A stretch of DNA of 64,000 nt from Gammaproteobacteria bacterium. Lineage in GTDB: Bacteria; Pseudomonadota; Gammaproteobacteria; SZUA-152. A model generated the notes under the pieces. It was not told the DNA's origin, did no database searches, and saw only the letters and a list, made by a program, of their open reading frames with translations. Positions 9,984-19,163 of this stretch are shown here, one piece after another. The translations under genes were made by a program, and so were the position numbers. Numbering within the stretch: position 1 is the first letter of the stretch; every line of letters starts with the position of its first letter. The stretch lies in NCBI GenBank assembly GCA_013152545.1, contig JAADGF010000002.1:38695-102694 (forward strand). Reading direction: 5' to 3'.

Positions 9984-11243
9984 TCAGTCCATACGATGAA
10001 TAACCGCCTCCGCAAATCCTGAACAAGATAACAACGATGCCCCCTTCATTAGCCGCTCCAAGTCATAGGTTACCGTTTTAGCCTTAATTGCACCTGATAA
10101 ACCTTTGATGACTAAATCCGCTGCCGGAGTCCAACCCAAATGCCGTAACATCATTTCAGCCGACAAGATTAAAGAACCCGGATTGACTTTATCCTGTCCA
10201 GCATACTTGGGTGCAGTACCATGGGTTGCCTCAAACATCGCAATATTATCCGATAAATTCGCTCCAGGTGCGATCCCAATCCCCCCCACCTGCGCAGCCA
10301 GCGCATCGGAAATATAATCGCCATTTAAATTCAGCGTAGCCACCACGCTATACTCCTCAGGGCGCAGCAGAATTTGCTGTAAAAATGCATCGGCAATAAC
10401 ATCTTTAATCACAACGGGGTTACCCGAATTAGGATTGGTAAACTGACACCAAGGGCCACCATCGATTTCAGTGGCACCGAATTCGGACTTGGCTAATTCG
10501 TATCCGTAATTCTTAAAGGCACCTTCCGTAAACTTCATGATATTACCTTTATGAACCAAGGTAACCGAGTCTCTATCATTCTCAATGGCATATTCTATCG
10601 CTTTGCGCACTAAGCGATTGGTACCATCACGAGACACAGGTTTGATACCAATCCCCGACGATTCCGGAAAACGAATTTTGCTGACATTCATGTCACGCTG
10701 CAAGAAACGAATTAGCTTCTCCACTTCTGGAGTACCAGCCGCCCACTCAATACCAGCATATATATCTTCTGAATTTTCCCTGAATATGACCATATCGGTT
10801 TTTTCGGGCGCTTTCAGCGGGCTTGGTGTACCGTCAAAATAACGCACAGGCCGTAAGCAAACATATAAATCCAACGCCTGACGAAGCGCCACGTTTAACG
10901 AACGAATCCCCCCTCCCACGGGCGTGGTTAACGGCCCTTTGATAGAGACAATATACGCTCGCACCGCCTCCAGTGTTTCAGCTGGTAGCCAACTGTCACC
11001 ACCATAGACCTTAACTGCTTTTTCTCCCGCATAGACTTCCATCCAGGCAATACTGCGTTTACCGTTAAATGCTCTTTTAACCGCAGCATCCACCACGTTA
11101 CGCATTGCAGGCGTTACATCAACACCAATACCATCGCCTTCTATGTACGGTATTATTGGCCTATCCGGAACATTGAGAGAATGATCGGCATTCATCTGAA
11201 TTTTATTTCCATCACTGGGGATTAGAATTTTATTGAAGGCCAT
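9984..11243 (-). CDS. icd: NADP-dependent isocitrate dehydrogenase
   Basis: TCA-cycle enzyme converting isocitrate to 2-oxoglutarate and CO2. 419 residues (E. coli 416). Marks include [15 protein letters not shown] at the N-terminus, [13 protein letters not shown], which contains the substrate/phosphorylation serine and arginines, [37 protein letters not shown] with the catalytic Lys, and [19 protein letters not shown], the NADP-contacting loop. The conserved phospho-site suggests AceK control as in enterobacteria, though aceK is not here. Start chosen at the ATG at 11243 (MAFNKILIP) after AGTGGA rather than the GTG four codons earlier. Confidence 0.96.
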   Translation of the reverse strand: MAFNKILIPSDGNKIQMNADHSLNVPDRPIIPYIEGDGIGVDVTPAMRNVVDAAVKRAFNGKRSIAWMEVYAGEKAVKVYGGDSWLPAETLEAVRAYIVSIKGPLTTPVGGGIRSLNVALRQALDLYVCLRPVRYFDGTPSPLKAPEKTDMVIFRENSEDIYAGIEWAAGTPEVEKLIRFLQRDMNVSKIRFPESSGIGIKPVSRDGTNRLVRKAIEYAIENDRDSVTLVHKGNIMKFTEGAFKNYGYELAKSEFGATEIDGGPWCQFTNPNSGNPVVIKDVIADAFLQQILLRPEEYSVVATLNLNGDYISDALAAQVGGIGIAPGANLSDNIAMFEATHGTAPKYAGQDKVNPGSLILSAEMMLRHLGWTPAADLVIKGLSGAIKAKTVTYDLERLMKGASLLSCSGFAEAVIHRMD

Positions 11244-11653
11244 AAAAAAGTCCACTTATGTTATTAAAAATTATTAAAAAGTAAAATTAGGCTAAGCAGT
11301 TACAAATCATAAATGGTTTTGAAAGTAACATTAGCGCTATATTAACATTACCGTTATCACTTAGCATTTACTGTCAATTAACCGACAATGCCCTACGCCA
11401 TATTTTTCTTACTGAGCAGGCACTGAAACACAACAAAAAAATCGATAAAATAACGTATTCCCATGATATTTAGAATATTGACATCCTTGTACACCCGCTT
11501 TCATTCCAAGTGACGTAAAACCTAAGGGTCTGTAAAGAAATAACGTGAACATCGAAGCCACCTCAAAACACCACGGGTATAATAAACCGTATTTCGCTTC
11601 GGGATTGACAAATTAAGCGTATAAAAAAACAACTAACGCAATCACAAAGCACT
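11244..11653. other. 410-bp intergenic region between gspN end and icd start
   Basis: AT-rich icd leader followed, at about 11525-11552, by a sequence GGGTCTGTAAAGAAATAACG resembling the right end of the element at 1375-1480. No gene seen. Confidence 0.45.
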
Positions 11654-12439
11654 TCATAGAAGCCCAAACGCCGATAAGTTGCCAGACTGAGATACTTTAA
11701 CTTTTCCTTCCGGGCCAGGCCTGCCCATAGTCCGCAGGGCATTCGTAAGGTTGGGCTGATTGCCCCGCACAGCAAACGCACCATTAAACTGGTAACTGTT
11801 ATCCCGATTTAACTGAAGAATACCATCAGCGATTAATGGCCCACCCTGGTCAGCTAACACCCCCTTAATACCATCCTCAGAAGGCTCTAATGTTACTTGC
11901 AAATCCCCAAGGCTTAATTTCGTTAACAATGTCATTTCCGCACTATGCCACGCCAAATCCCCTTTAGCTGACACAATGGTATTATTATCAATTTTCACCG
12001 AGGATAATTGTACATCCAGATCTCCAGCGGGGCGCAATGCAGAAACACTCAATAGATTAGCGACTTCGCTGACTGGCAACCAAGCTTCAACGTTACTAAA
12101 ATAGCTACCACCAAAAAAACTATGGCCAACAATCCCCTTTGCATAACCATCCTGCACCTTAAGTTCAACATTCAACTCCAGAATCCCTAACAACAAAGTG
12201 TAAACATTGACATCCCATGTAATAGCCTCTAGGCGTTGCCCTTTCACCAAAGCCTTGCCCGCTTTACCTGACCAAATACTACCCTCCACGTCACCAAGCA
12301 CAATCGGAACGTTAACACCCAGTATTTTTTTCCAGTAAGAATAAGCCACATTCGCTGGCAAGGTTGCCACCAAAAAAACCACAAATGCAACAATACCGAT
12401 CAGACTAAGCTTAAGTCCTGATTTAACTCCTGGTGACAT
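11654..12439 (-). CDS. gspN: type II secretion system protein N (GspN)
   Basis: 261-residue bitopic inner-membrane protein: cytoplasmic start, one N-terminal helix (SLIGIVAFVVFLVATLP, about residues 10-30) and a periplasmic domain of beta-strand character with the GspN signatures VNVPIVLGDVEGSIWSGKAG and DVNVYTLLLG. GspN is an accessory component found in a subset of T2SS operons (Pseudomonas Xcp-like, Xanthomonas, Vibrio relatives). Here it is the last gene, separated from gspM by a ~480-bp spacer that holds a degenerate repeat element, so it may be transcribed independently or poorly. Confidence 0.88.
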   Translation of the reverse strand: MSPGVKSGLKLSLIGIVAFVVFLVATLPANVAYSYWKKILGVNVPIVLGDVEGSIWSGKAGKALVKGQRLEAITWDVNVYTLLLGILELNVELKVQDGYAKGIVGHSFFGGSYFSNVEAWLPVSEVANLLSVSALRPAGDLDVQLSSVKIDNNTIVSAKGDLAWHSAEMTLLTKLSLGDLQVTLEPSEDGIKGVLADQGGPLIADGILQLNRDNSYQFNGAFAVRGNQPNLTNALRTMGRPGPEGKVKVSQSGNLSAFGLL

Positions 12440-12918
12440 TATTTCTATAAACCCCTGTTTCTATAAACCCTTATTGCACACCCTCTTTATTTCATGATGG
12501 CATTGCAATTCGTTACAAATAGTTCCGCAATTACGCCTCATGTCGCCGTTCTCATAAACGTTTACGATTACTACCATGAAATAAATCGAAGACACTCTTA
12601 CTTTACACCGAAACCTAACGTGCAAATACTCTGCTTTAAACCTTATTTATACTAAAAAATTGCGCAACATCATTACGCTTAACAGGCGCTCTATCCCCCT
12701 AACACATCCGATAAACCACAACGAAAGCGACGCGACGATCAACAGCAGGCATTTTAAGCGTCTGTTGACGTTTCATTTTCATCGCGACTGGGGCCAATTT
12801 TTTGCCCCACAAGACGAAAAAATAATGAAGACGAAACCAATAGACCCTAAGTACGGCATCAAAAATGTCGTATTTTTGGTGATAAGACATTCATAACCGA
12901 CTCAATTAATGTGCTAAG
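12440..12918. other. 479-bp spacer between gspM and gspN
   Basis: Unusually long for this operon. The right 220 bp is a degenerate family A element (12698-12920), which includes a small hairpin GGGGC-loop-GCCCC. The left part contains no gene. Confidence 0.5.
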
Positions 12919-12920
12919 TC
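12698..12920. repeat. family A inverted-repeat element, degenerate copy
   Basis: Left end CCTAACACATCCGATAAAC...AACGAAAGCGAC and right end GACTCAATTAATGTGCTAAG match the two ends of the full copies at 6561 and 45121 with several substitutions. The last bases include the gspM stop codon (minus strand, 12919-12921). Confidence 0.5.
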
Positions 12921-13416
12921 AAACAGAAGAACCTCGAAACACTAATCGGGCATTAACCCGCCCTGCTTCCGACTGTTTTTCGATAACAGTGGTGACAACA
13001 CGAATACCTTGCTGGCGCTGTAGCTTTTCTAACCAGGCAAGCATATCGTTAAACGACGCATTTTCCAACCACACCTGCGCCTTGGATTCTCCATCCGGCT
13101 TCACTCGCTTTACTGCGCTACCCAACTTACCATTCTTCGCGGTGCGATCAATAATACCTAATAACGACTGACCTTGTATTTTTTTCGAGGGATTCATTCT
13201 CAGCGCACTTTGGCGTAATTGTTTTACCTCACGCGCCGTATCCTCCATCCAAGCAATTAGTACTTGTTGTTGTTGCGTGCTATTTTTCAAGCGCTCCAAC
13301 TTTGTCACCATAGGATCCCAAACAGCCAGATACACAATCATTATTGTCACAATGGCCGCTGCGGCAACCAGCAGCTTGCGCTCCCTGGGTTCCAAACCAT
13401 TAAACCATTCTTTCAT
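12919..13416 (-). CDS. gspM: type II secretion system protein M (GspM)
   Basis: 165-residue bitopic inner-membrane protein. The start MKEWFNGLEPRERKLLVAAAAIVTIMIVYLAVWDP gives a short cytoplasmic tail and a helix around residues 17-33. A coiled-coil-like stretch follows and then a ferredoxin-like periplasmic domain with LLGIIDRTAKNGKLG and NASFNDMLAWLEKLQRQQGI, the usual GspM segment. It dimerises with GspL and helps anchor the GspE ATPase. Start overlaps the gspL stop (ATGA). Its stop codon lies inside the terminal repeat of a degenerate family A element. Confidence 0.92.
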   Translation of the reverse strand: MKEWFNGLEPRERKLLVAAAAIVTIMIVYLAVWDPMVTKLERLKNSTQQQQVLIAWMEDTAREVKQLRQSALRMNPSKKIQGQSLLGIIDRTAKNGKLGSAVKRVKPDGESKAQVWLENASFNDMLAWLEKLQRQQGIRVVTTVIEKQSEAGRVNARLVFRGSSV

Positions 13417-14891
13417 TTTTTAGCATCCGGTTTTGCATTGGTTTTTCCTGATGCATCCAGCTTAGCATCAGCACTAATTCGCATACGGCTTTCCACTTTA
13501 CCTTCGCGTGATGAAGCAGACTGTATATCCACAATTAAATCGGCTTCATTCAATAATCGAAGCTTGAATTCGTCCAATGCCTGCAAATCAGAAATTTCAA
13601 AATCCAAATCCAGCGTTTCAGCTTTATAACGTAGGGTGCGAATTTTCAGTGTTTCCGTATCACTCAATACATCCCCTGCCTTGGACAATAAGATGAACAT
13701 ATCAGTGGATTGATTGGTTTGCTCGCGTAACTGAGCGAGCCCTCTTTCCATCTGTAATTTAGGGTCAACGATATTTTTGGAGTCGGGAAACGCATCACGA
13801 TAAATCTGCTCTATCTGGGTACGTAACATTTGATCTTTTTTTGACAATTGTTGATAATCTGCAAACACCAATCCCGCTTGCAACACTATCCAGGTCAAAC
13901 CAATAGCAACCGCAGGCCGCCAGGGACGAAACAATTTTTCAAGTCGTTCACGGCGGCTGTAATCACCCTGCAATAAATTCAGGCATTGCGTATCATTAAA
14001 TTGTTGTGCAATATAAATTAAATAGGATTGATCGTTATGATCAATTGCAACATCAATACCCATGGGCGGGCACAATGATTCTAACTGAGAAATGGCTGTG
14101 GTGAGTTCATCGTGTTCGCGTTCAATGTCACTAATACTTTTTCGGTTTTTTTGAGGTGCATCACTACTGCCGCGCGCATCTTCACCAACCGCCTCATCCA
14201 CGACGGCTATTGAGGATGCTTTTACCGTAACGTCCTCCGCAAGAGCCGGATCAATACTGCGCGATTCATCACACAGTACCACATGCAGCTTCTTCGGCCG
14301 AAGCTCCTCCGCTAACGACTCCAAACTAGCGCGCAGCAATGGCACCACGTTGGCTACATCCAACGCCATGCCTGCCTGGGGGTTATTACGCAATATCGCT
14401 TTTGCACCAGATTCCTTACTGGCCCTCTTGACTAATAATGTCCAGACGTTTTCTTCATAGGGCACACCAAAAACCTCAGTCGAAACCACGTCGGGCTGAA
14501 TCCCAGCATCATTTAGCCCCTGCAACCATTTTTCAATAATATTGCGTTCAACTATAGCGCAACTGATCTGATCGACTTTATCCCTTTCACCAACGGCAAA
14601 ATGCAAGTCGTCGACATCACTGGCGAGCTGTTCCTCCAGCGCAAAAGGGATCGCCTTGAGTAATTTCTGGCGATTCATGTTAGGTAATTCCACCTGGGTT
14701 AGTAGCACCTCCACACCAGATACAAAAACAACAACACGACAACCGTAAGCGTGATTAGACGCTGTTTTTAAATCACCATGAAACAATGGGCTCAACGCAT
14801 TATCCGGTTCTTTAACCACCCAATGAACATCTTCCGGCATATCGCCAGACAGAGTTGCGTCCCCTAAATGTATAAATATCTGCCGCTTCAC
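13413..14891 (-). CDS. gspL: type II secretion system protein L (GspL)
   Basis: 492-residue protein with a cytoplasmic actin-like domain (VVVFVSGVEVLLTQVELP, LLKAIPFALEEQLASDVDDLHFAVG), one membrane helix near residue 325 (PAVAIGLTWIVLQAGLVFA) and a periplasmic ferredoxin-like domain (LRTLRYKAETLDLDFEISDL). GspL recruits the GspE ATPase to the inner-membrane platform. It is roughly 90 residues longer than many homologues, with an acidic low-complexity insertion before the membrane segment. The last ~20 residues are Lys/Ala/Asp-rich. It overlaps gspM by four bases and starts 27 nt after gspK. Confidence 0.93.
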   Translation of the reverse strand: MKRQIFIHLGDATLSGDMPEDVHWVVKEPDNALSPLFHGDLKTASNHAYGCRVVVFVSGVEVLLTQVELPNMNRQKLLKAIPFALEEQLASDVDDLHFAVGERDKVDQISCAIVERNIIEKWLQGLNDAGIQPDVVSTEVFGVPYEENVWTLLVKRASKESGAKAILRNNPQAGMALDVANVVPLLRASLESLAEELRPKKLHVVLCDESRSIDPALAEDVTVKASSIAVVDEAVGEDARGSSDAPQKNRKSISDIEREHDELTTAISQLESLCPPMGIDVAIDHNDQSYLIYIAQQFNDTQCLNLLQGDYSRRERLEKLFRPWRPAVAIGLTWIVLQAGLVFADYQQLSKKDQMLRTQIEQIYRDAFPDSKNIVDPKLQMERGLAQLREQTNQSTDMFILLSKAGDVLSDTETLKIRTLRYKAETLDLDFEISDLQALDEFKLRLLNEADLIVDIQSASSREGKVESRMRISADAKLDASGKTNAKPDAKK

Positions 14892-14918
14892 TAAAAACCT
14901 CTATTTAATGCAGGTGCT

Positions 14919-15977
14919 TTAATTGACACCAATACTGCGTCGTAAGGTACTTATTTTCTTTTCATCTCTTTTCAATAAACTAATTAAAGTCAATTGCATG
15001 CGCCCGATCTGTACAATTGAAGTCACTTCAAAATATTGACTACCAACACTTAATTTAATTTTTTTTAAAGCCGCATCAATCTTATTTCTCTCTTCCGCCG
15101 TTTTGCTGTTAAAATCAATTTCATCTTTTAAATCATCAAGAAATTTATCAACTGTTTTATACGGCGCTTCGTCTTTGGATTCACTTCGCACTTCCATGAG
15201 ATTACTAACCACAGCAGCATCAACCAGATTATGAAGACTTTGCAATACTTCAGGAAATGCCGTATTGACGTTAATCGCGACATCCGCCGCCGGAATAGCA
15301 TTCACCAACGGCGGACTATCCCCGGTGCTGACCACTAAGCAATTGTATTCTTCGGCGATTATACCCGATAGCGACCTCAATTCACTGATACTGGCAACAC
15401 GATGATTTGCAGTCCGGTAAGGCAATTCATGACTTAAATACGCCGGGTCCTCCGCGCCGCCCACGCTAGGTGTCTCATTCTTATCCAACCAATCAAGCAA
15501 CACAGAGGCCAGATCCGGATTAAATGATTCCTGCTCACCGCATTTACCGCCACTAACAACATCATTAAAAAATCGCTGAAATGCGTTAACGTAAACCTCG
15601 CTCTTTTTACCCTTATCATCAATTAAATTATTGACTGGAAAACGGGCTGTGGCATCACGAATATAACCGACAATACTGCCACCATCGACAGGAACGACAA
15701 GAGGCTCCTCCGGTAATTCACCATAATGATCCACTTTTTTGTCCGGATCTTTTAATAATAACTGCCCTGCCCATGCTTCGGCACCCAGAGCATACATGTA
15801 TGCCTGATCATAATGCAGTAAATTTTCAGTACGGCGAATATCCAGAACCTGACGCTCTGCCATAGCGATCGCCGCAATGGTGACCAGCGAAAAAATAAAT
15901 AATGCGGTAACTAATGCAATACCCTGCTGCCTGACCGGTAATGGCAACCAACCTTTATGTGAGAAGCGCGAGATCAT
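14919..15977 (-). CDS. gspK: type II secretion system minor pseudopilin GspK
   Basis: 352 residues. The prepilin leader ends in RQQG followed by the hydrophobic helix IALVTALFIFSLVTIAAIAM; as is typical of GspK, position +5 is not the usual Glu. The large alpha domain that caps the pseudopilus follows, with LLDWLDKNETPS, LPYRTANHRVASISELRSLSG and INVNTAFPEVLQSL helix-hairpin-helix-like segments. GspK, I and J form the pseudopilus tip. ATG at 15977, 46 nt downstream of gspJ. Confidence 0.94.
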   Translation of the reverse strand: MISRFSHKGWLPLPVRQQGIALVTALFIFSLVTIAAIAMAERQVLDIRRTENLLHYDQAYMYALGAEAWAGQLLLKDPDKKVDHYGELPEEPLVVPVDGGSIVGYIRDATARFPVNNLIDDKGKKSEVYVNAFQRFFNDVVSGGKCGEQESFNPDLASVLLDWLDKNETPSVGGAEDPAYLSHELPYRTANHRVASISELRSLSGIIAEEYNCLVVSTGDSPPLVNAIPAADVAINVNTAFPEVLQSLHNLVDAAVVSNLMEVRSESKDEAPYKTVDKFLDDLKDEIDFNSKTAEERNKIDAALKKIKLSVGSQYFEVTSIVQIGRMQLTLISLLKRDEKKISTLRRSIGVN

Positions 15978-16023
15978 TGGCCCATTAACATAGTGGGCTC
16001 AATGTCATCCTTCAAGCTGTCCA

Positions 16024-16653
16024 TTATGACACCACCCGAAACAAGCGCTTTAATTTACCGTATTGTTTGGTATCCAATGTAACCTCAACAGCACGCGGCA
16101 ATACCACCGTAGCGGCGTTGTTTCCCAGCGGCTCATCAGGCCAACTGGTATGCCAGTCATCACCCGCACCTAAATATCGAATTTCGAGTGACTTAACACC
16201 ATCTAATAAAATATTTTCGTAAGCCTTACTATCATCAGCCCGGTCCAACACCCCCCAATAAGCACGCACCAGTTGTTCTTCACGCACAGCATACGCAACA
16301 CGTTGTAAATGACTGCGCGCCTGGTTGGCAGGGTTACGCCAACCACCGCGAGTCAATTCGATAAGGTAACCCTCAAAATCGTTTCCAATCACTGGAAGTA
16401 TAGGCTCTCCATATTCATTTCGAACCCCACGATCGACTATCTGTTCAATATCCCGTGCCAACCACGTCATCGCAGCCTGCACTTTCTGTAATTGTTGCGC
16501 ATGTGCATCCGTCTGTTGGCGAGCTAATAACACATTATTTAAACCACTGTAGGCCATGGCAGACATAATCGCAAATATGCCAATCGCCACAACAAGCTCT
16601 AATAACGTAAAGCCTGCGGACAGCCTGTGTGGTGGTTTGCTGTTAACCTTCAT
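16024..16653 (-). CDS. gspJ: type II secretion system minor pseudopilin GspJ
   Basis: 209 residues. Class III prepilin signal with cleavage expected after Gly in LSAG-FTLLELVVAIGIFAIM (Glu at +5), then periplasmic beta domain with WLARDIEQIVDRGVRNEYG and RRGGW-like LTRGGWRNPANQARSHLQRV, both common GspJ landmarks. Part of the GspI-J-K tip complex. The ATG overlaps the gspI stop by ATGA, showing tight coupling. Confidence 0.94.
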   Translation of the reverse strand: MKVNSKPPHRLSAGFTLLELVVAIGIFAIMSAMAYSGLNNVLLARQQTDAHAQQLQKVQAAMTWLARDIEQIVDRGVRNEYGEPILPVIGNDFEGYLIELTRGGWRNPANQARSHLQRVAYAVREEQLVRAYWGVLDRADDSKAYENILLDGVKSLEIRYLGAGDDWHTSWPDEPLGNNAATVVLPRAVEVTLDTKQYGKLKRLFRVVS

Positions 16654-17135
16654 GAGGGTTTGGCGACAAACCCCACTAACGTCGTTAACGGGAATTCATC
16701 ATCTTCATTGCTTCTTATACGTATATAAACACGACGAACACTATCATCTTCTGTCTTTTCCACTTTCATCGTCCAATACCACTCATGCTCAGCCATCAAC
16801 TCCGTTCCGGTGGTTGTACGCGTAGCCGGCCACTCCTTGTTGTTGATGTGCAGTTCCGCCATTTTATTCATCGCCACCCAATGCGCAAAAGTACGTTCTT
16901 TAAGTCCCGCCGCATTTCTGGCGTTGGTGGTCACAGTGGTCATCACTGCGGCCATACAAACCGCAATAATACCCAACGCAACAATAACCTCAATTAAAGT
17001 AAAGCCGTTATTACGAAATTTTTTATGACGGCACCTTTTATTATAGTGGCACCCTTTATGAAAAAAATGGCTGGCACGACGATGCTGATGATTGTCCGAA
17101 AGCCCGGTTAATTGATGAAAATCAGCCACCAAAAT
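16650..17135 (-). CDS. gspI: type II secretion system minor pseudopilin GspI
   Basis: Prepilin motif NNG-FTLIEVIVALGIIAVCM followed by the GspI landmarks NAAGLKERTFAHWVAMNKMAEL and EWYWTMKVEKTED. The start is uncertain: no ATG lies close to the cleavage site. A TTG at 17135 with GAGG six nt upstream (or the adjacent GTG at 17132) gives an unusually long basic leader of about 43 residues and a 161-residue precursor; it overlaps the end of gspH. ATGs at 17150 and 17144 are possible but lack a ribosome-binding site. Confidence 0.88.
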   Translation of the reverse strand: MLVADFHQLTGLSDNHQHRRASHFFHKGCHYNKRCRHKKFRNNGFTLIEVIVALGIIAVCMAAVMTTVTTNARNAAGLKERTFAHWVAMNKMAELHINNKEWPATRTTTGTELMAEHEWYWTMKVEKTEDDSVRRVYIRIRSNEDDEFPLTTLVGFVAKPS

Positions 17136-17643
17136 CGACCTCATTCGCATCAGGACGTAAGTAAGCGAGCTGTCCCGTGATCTGACCAGTAACAGTATAT
17201 GGCAACTCGCTTTCACCACTAAGCGTTAATTTAAAAGGTGTCACCTCACCGCTGGACAACAAATAAATCTGGGCAGGTTTTTCCGCGTCATCTAAGTCCG
17301 CTTTATTTTCGTAAACCATTAACGACACATTCAAATCAGGCGGAAATTCCCGGTCACGAAATAATTGATCATCTGCAATAGGTTCCCATTTTGCCCCTGT
17401 GAGCCGCGCAAAACGATAACCTTTATTTGTGAGCAGCAATGAATATTCTTGTGAAAGTAATACCGCTTCATCCCTGGCCAACTGCATTAAATGATGTATC
17501 CGTTTAGCCTCATCTTCAATGTAACGATCACTGTGCTGACTTATCGATAAGCCACCAAAAGTCACAATGATCCCTATAATGAACACGACCACCATCACTT
17601 CAAAGAGCGTGAAGCCCTGAAGTCGGTGCTTACCAACAAGCAT
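17122..17643 (-). CDS. gspH: type II secretion system minor pseudopilin GspH
   Basis: Prepilin signal LVGKHRLQG-FTLFEVMVVVFIIGII with Glu at +5, then the GspH core: DRYIEDEAKRIHHLMQLARDEAVLLSQEYSL split over two helices/strands, GYRFARL and IYLLSSGEVTPFKLTL. From the ATG at 17643 the precursor has 173 residues; upstream in-frame ATGs would add a long non-prepilin tail with no homology. GspH sits just below the tip in the pseudopilus. Located between gspG and gspI. Confidence 0.92.
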   Translation of the reverse strand: MLVGKHRLQGFTLFEVMVVVFIIGIIVTFGGLSISQHSDRYIEDEAKRIHHLMQLARDEAVLLSQEYSLLLTNKGYRFARLTGAKWEPIADDQLFRDREFPPDLNVSLMVYENKADLDDAEKPAQIYLLSSGEVTPFKLTLSGESELPYTVTGQITGQLAYLRPDANEVDFGG

Positions 17644-17763
17644 ACATCGATTCGGTATCACTGCATCAACCTTACAAACGTCCAGACAAACTTGCCTACA
17701 TAACATAACCCACTGGGCCGCTCTGATGACAGCAGGCATTGGCATTAACAAAACGAAAGGGGA

Positions 17764-18264
17764 TTATTGCAAATCCCAATTACCGACATCAGTATTGGCC
17801 CCTTCCCCACCAATTTGACCATCTGCGCCAAAGGAGAATATATCAATGTCACTTTTTGCACCAGGCGACAAAAACTGATAGGGTCGGCCCCAGGGATCTT
17901 TAGGCAGCCTATCCATATAGCGTTTCCAATTTTTCGGTTCCGGGCTGCCCGCAGGTTTAGCAACCAATGCATCCAACCCCTGATCGGTATTTGGATAAAC
18001 AAAATTATCCAATTTGTATAAATTTAAAGCACTTTCTAATGCCCGAATGTCTTGTCTCGCCTTGGTAATCCGTGCATCATCAGGGCGGTCCATTACCCGG
18101 GGTACCACGATAGCAGCTAATATTCCTAAAATAATAACGACCACCATGACCTCAATGAGCGTAAAACCAACTTGTTTTGGTGCACGTTTATACACTGAAT
18201 CTTGTTTTTCGCCCGCTTGCGGGACATTTTTCTTGTTACACACATTTGAACATTGTTGATACAC
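17764..18264 (-). CDS. gspG: type II secretion system major pseudopilin GspG
   Basis: Main shaft subunit of the pseudopilus. PKQVG-FTLIEVMVVVIILGILAAIVVP is the near-invariant GspG N-terminus; then MDRPDDARITKARQDIRALESALNLY, DQGLDALVAKP, DPWGRPYQFLSPG and the calcium-loop-like C-terminal GQIGGEGANTDVGNWDL. The start chosen is a GTG at 18264 with GGAGAG upstream, leaving a leader of over 30 residues, which is long for this family; a further GTG at 18276 is the alternative. First gene of gspGHIJKLMN; the usual upstream gspC, D, E and F are not here. Confidence 0.95.
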   Translation of the reverse strand: MYQQCSNVCNKKNVPQAGEKQDSVYKRAPKQVGFTLIEVMVVVIILGILAAIVVPRVMDRPDDARITKARQDIRALESALNLYKLDNFVYPNTDQGLDALVAKPAGSPEPKNWKRYMDRLPKDPWGRPYQFLSPGAKSDIDIFSFGADGQIGGEGANTDVGNWDLQ

Positions 18265-18545
18265 TTCGCTCTCCACTTGGTTAGTATGAGATTAGGTTAT
18301 ATGCGATAACTATAATCCGTAATCATTCAATGAGATTGGATATACAGGGTTTAATTTGCTAACTATAGGTAATTCTTGTGATTTTTAAAGGTATGGTTCC
18401 GACACAATACATGTGCCAATGGCTTCAGTATATCGCACCCCAGGATGATAGCTCACACTAAATTAATCACAATTCAGTTCCGACGCTTATTCGATCATCG
18501 TAACACGATCAATTCACCATCAATTACCAATAACTAACGCCGACA

Positions 18546-19163
18546 ATGTCCAACCCAAACTCAGAACAAGAAACCGAAATACATCCCTTTCTGCGATATC
18601 ACGGGCTTCCCATAGTAATCATTTTAAGTCTGACATTTTTGGGTTTTTTTGGTTCAGATGTAACACTTTGGCTGCGATTTGACCGAAATGCGATTTTTGC
18701 CGGTGAAATTTGGCGTTTATTAAGTGGACACTTGACCCATTTAAGTTGGTCCCATTTACTGATGAATGCTGCTGGCTTAGCATTAATCTGGGCATTGTTC
18801 CGGCGGCGACTTTCCAACGGACGCTGGATTCAGGTCATGGTGATTAGCGCGCTCCTCATCAGCCTGCTATTATTACTGCTCAACCCGCAGCTACGTTGGT
18901 ATGTTGGGTTTTCCGGCATATTACACGCAATGTTCGTCGTGGGTTGCATTTATGATTCCAAAGCAGGCCGCTGGGATGCGAAGTTATTATTATTTATTAT
19001 TATCGCAAAATTAGCATGGGAGCAGATCATTGGTCCACTGCCCGGTTCTGAAACTACCGCAGGCGGCGCCGTTATTGTCGACGCACACTTATACGGCGCT
19101 GTATCGGGCTATTTGATTTATCGATTTTTCAAATACCGAGATGAAAAGAACAATGCTACATAA
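18546..19163 (+). CDS. rrtA: rhombosortase (rhomboid-family serine protease)
   Basis: 205-residue membrane protein of the rhomboid fold with about six helices. Catalytic dyad: Ser in YVGFSGILHAMFVVG and His in DAHLYGAVSGYL; the family HLTHLSWSHLLMNAAGL motif carries the conserved His/Asn. Small rhomboids of this subtype process GlyGly-CTERM tails of proteins exported by type II secretion. Its divergent position next to gspG, 281 bp away, fits that role, although no GlyGly-CTERM protein is in the window. The ATG at 18546 has only weak purines upstream. Confidence 0.88.
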   Translation: MSNPNSEQETEIHPFLRYHGLPIVIILSLTFLGFFGSDVTLWLRFDRNAIFAGEIWRLLSGHLTHLSWSHLLMNAAGLALIWALFRRRLSNGRWIQVMVISALLISLLLLLLNPQLRWYVGFSGILHAMFVVGCIYDSKAGRWDAKLLLFIIIAKLAWEQIIGPLPGSETTAGGAVIVDAHLYGAVSGYLIYRFFKYRDEKNNAT

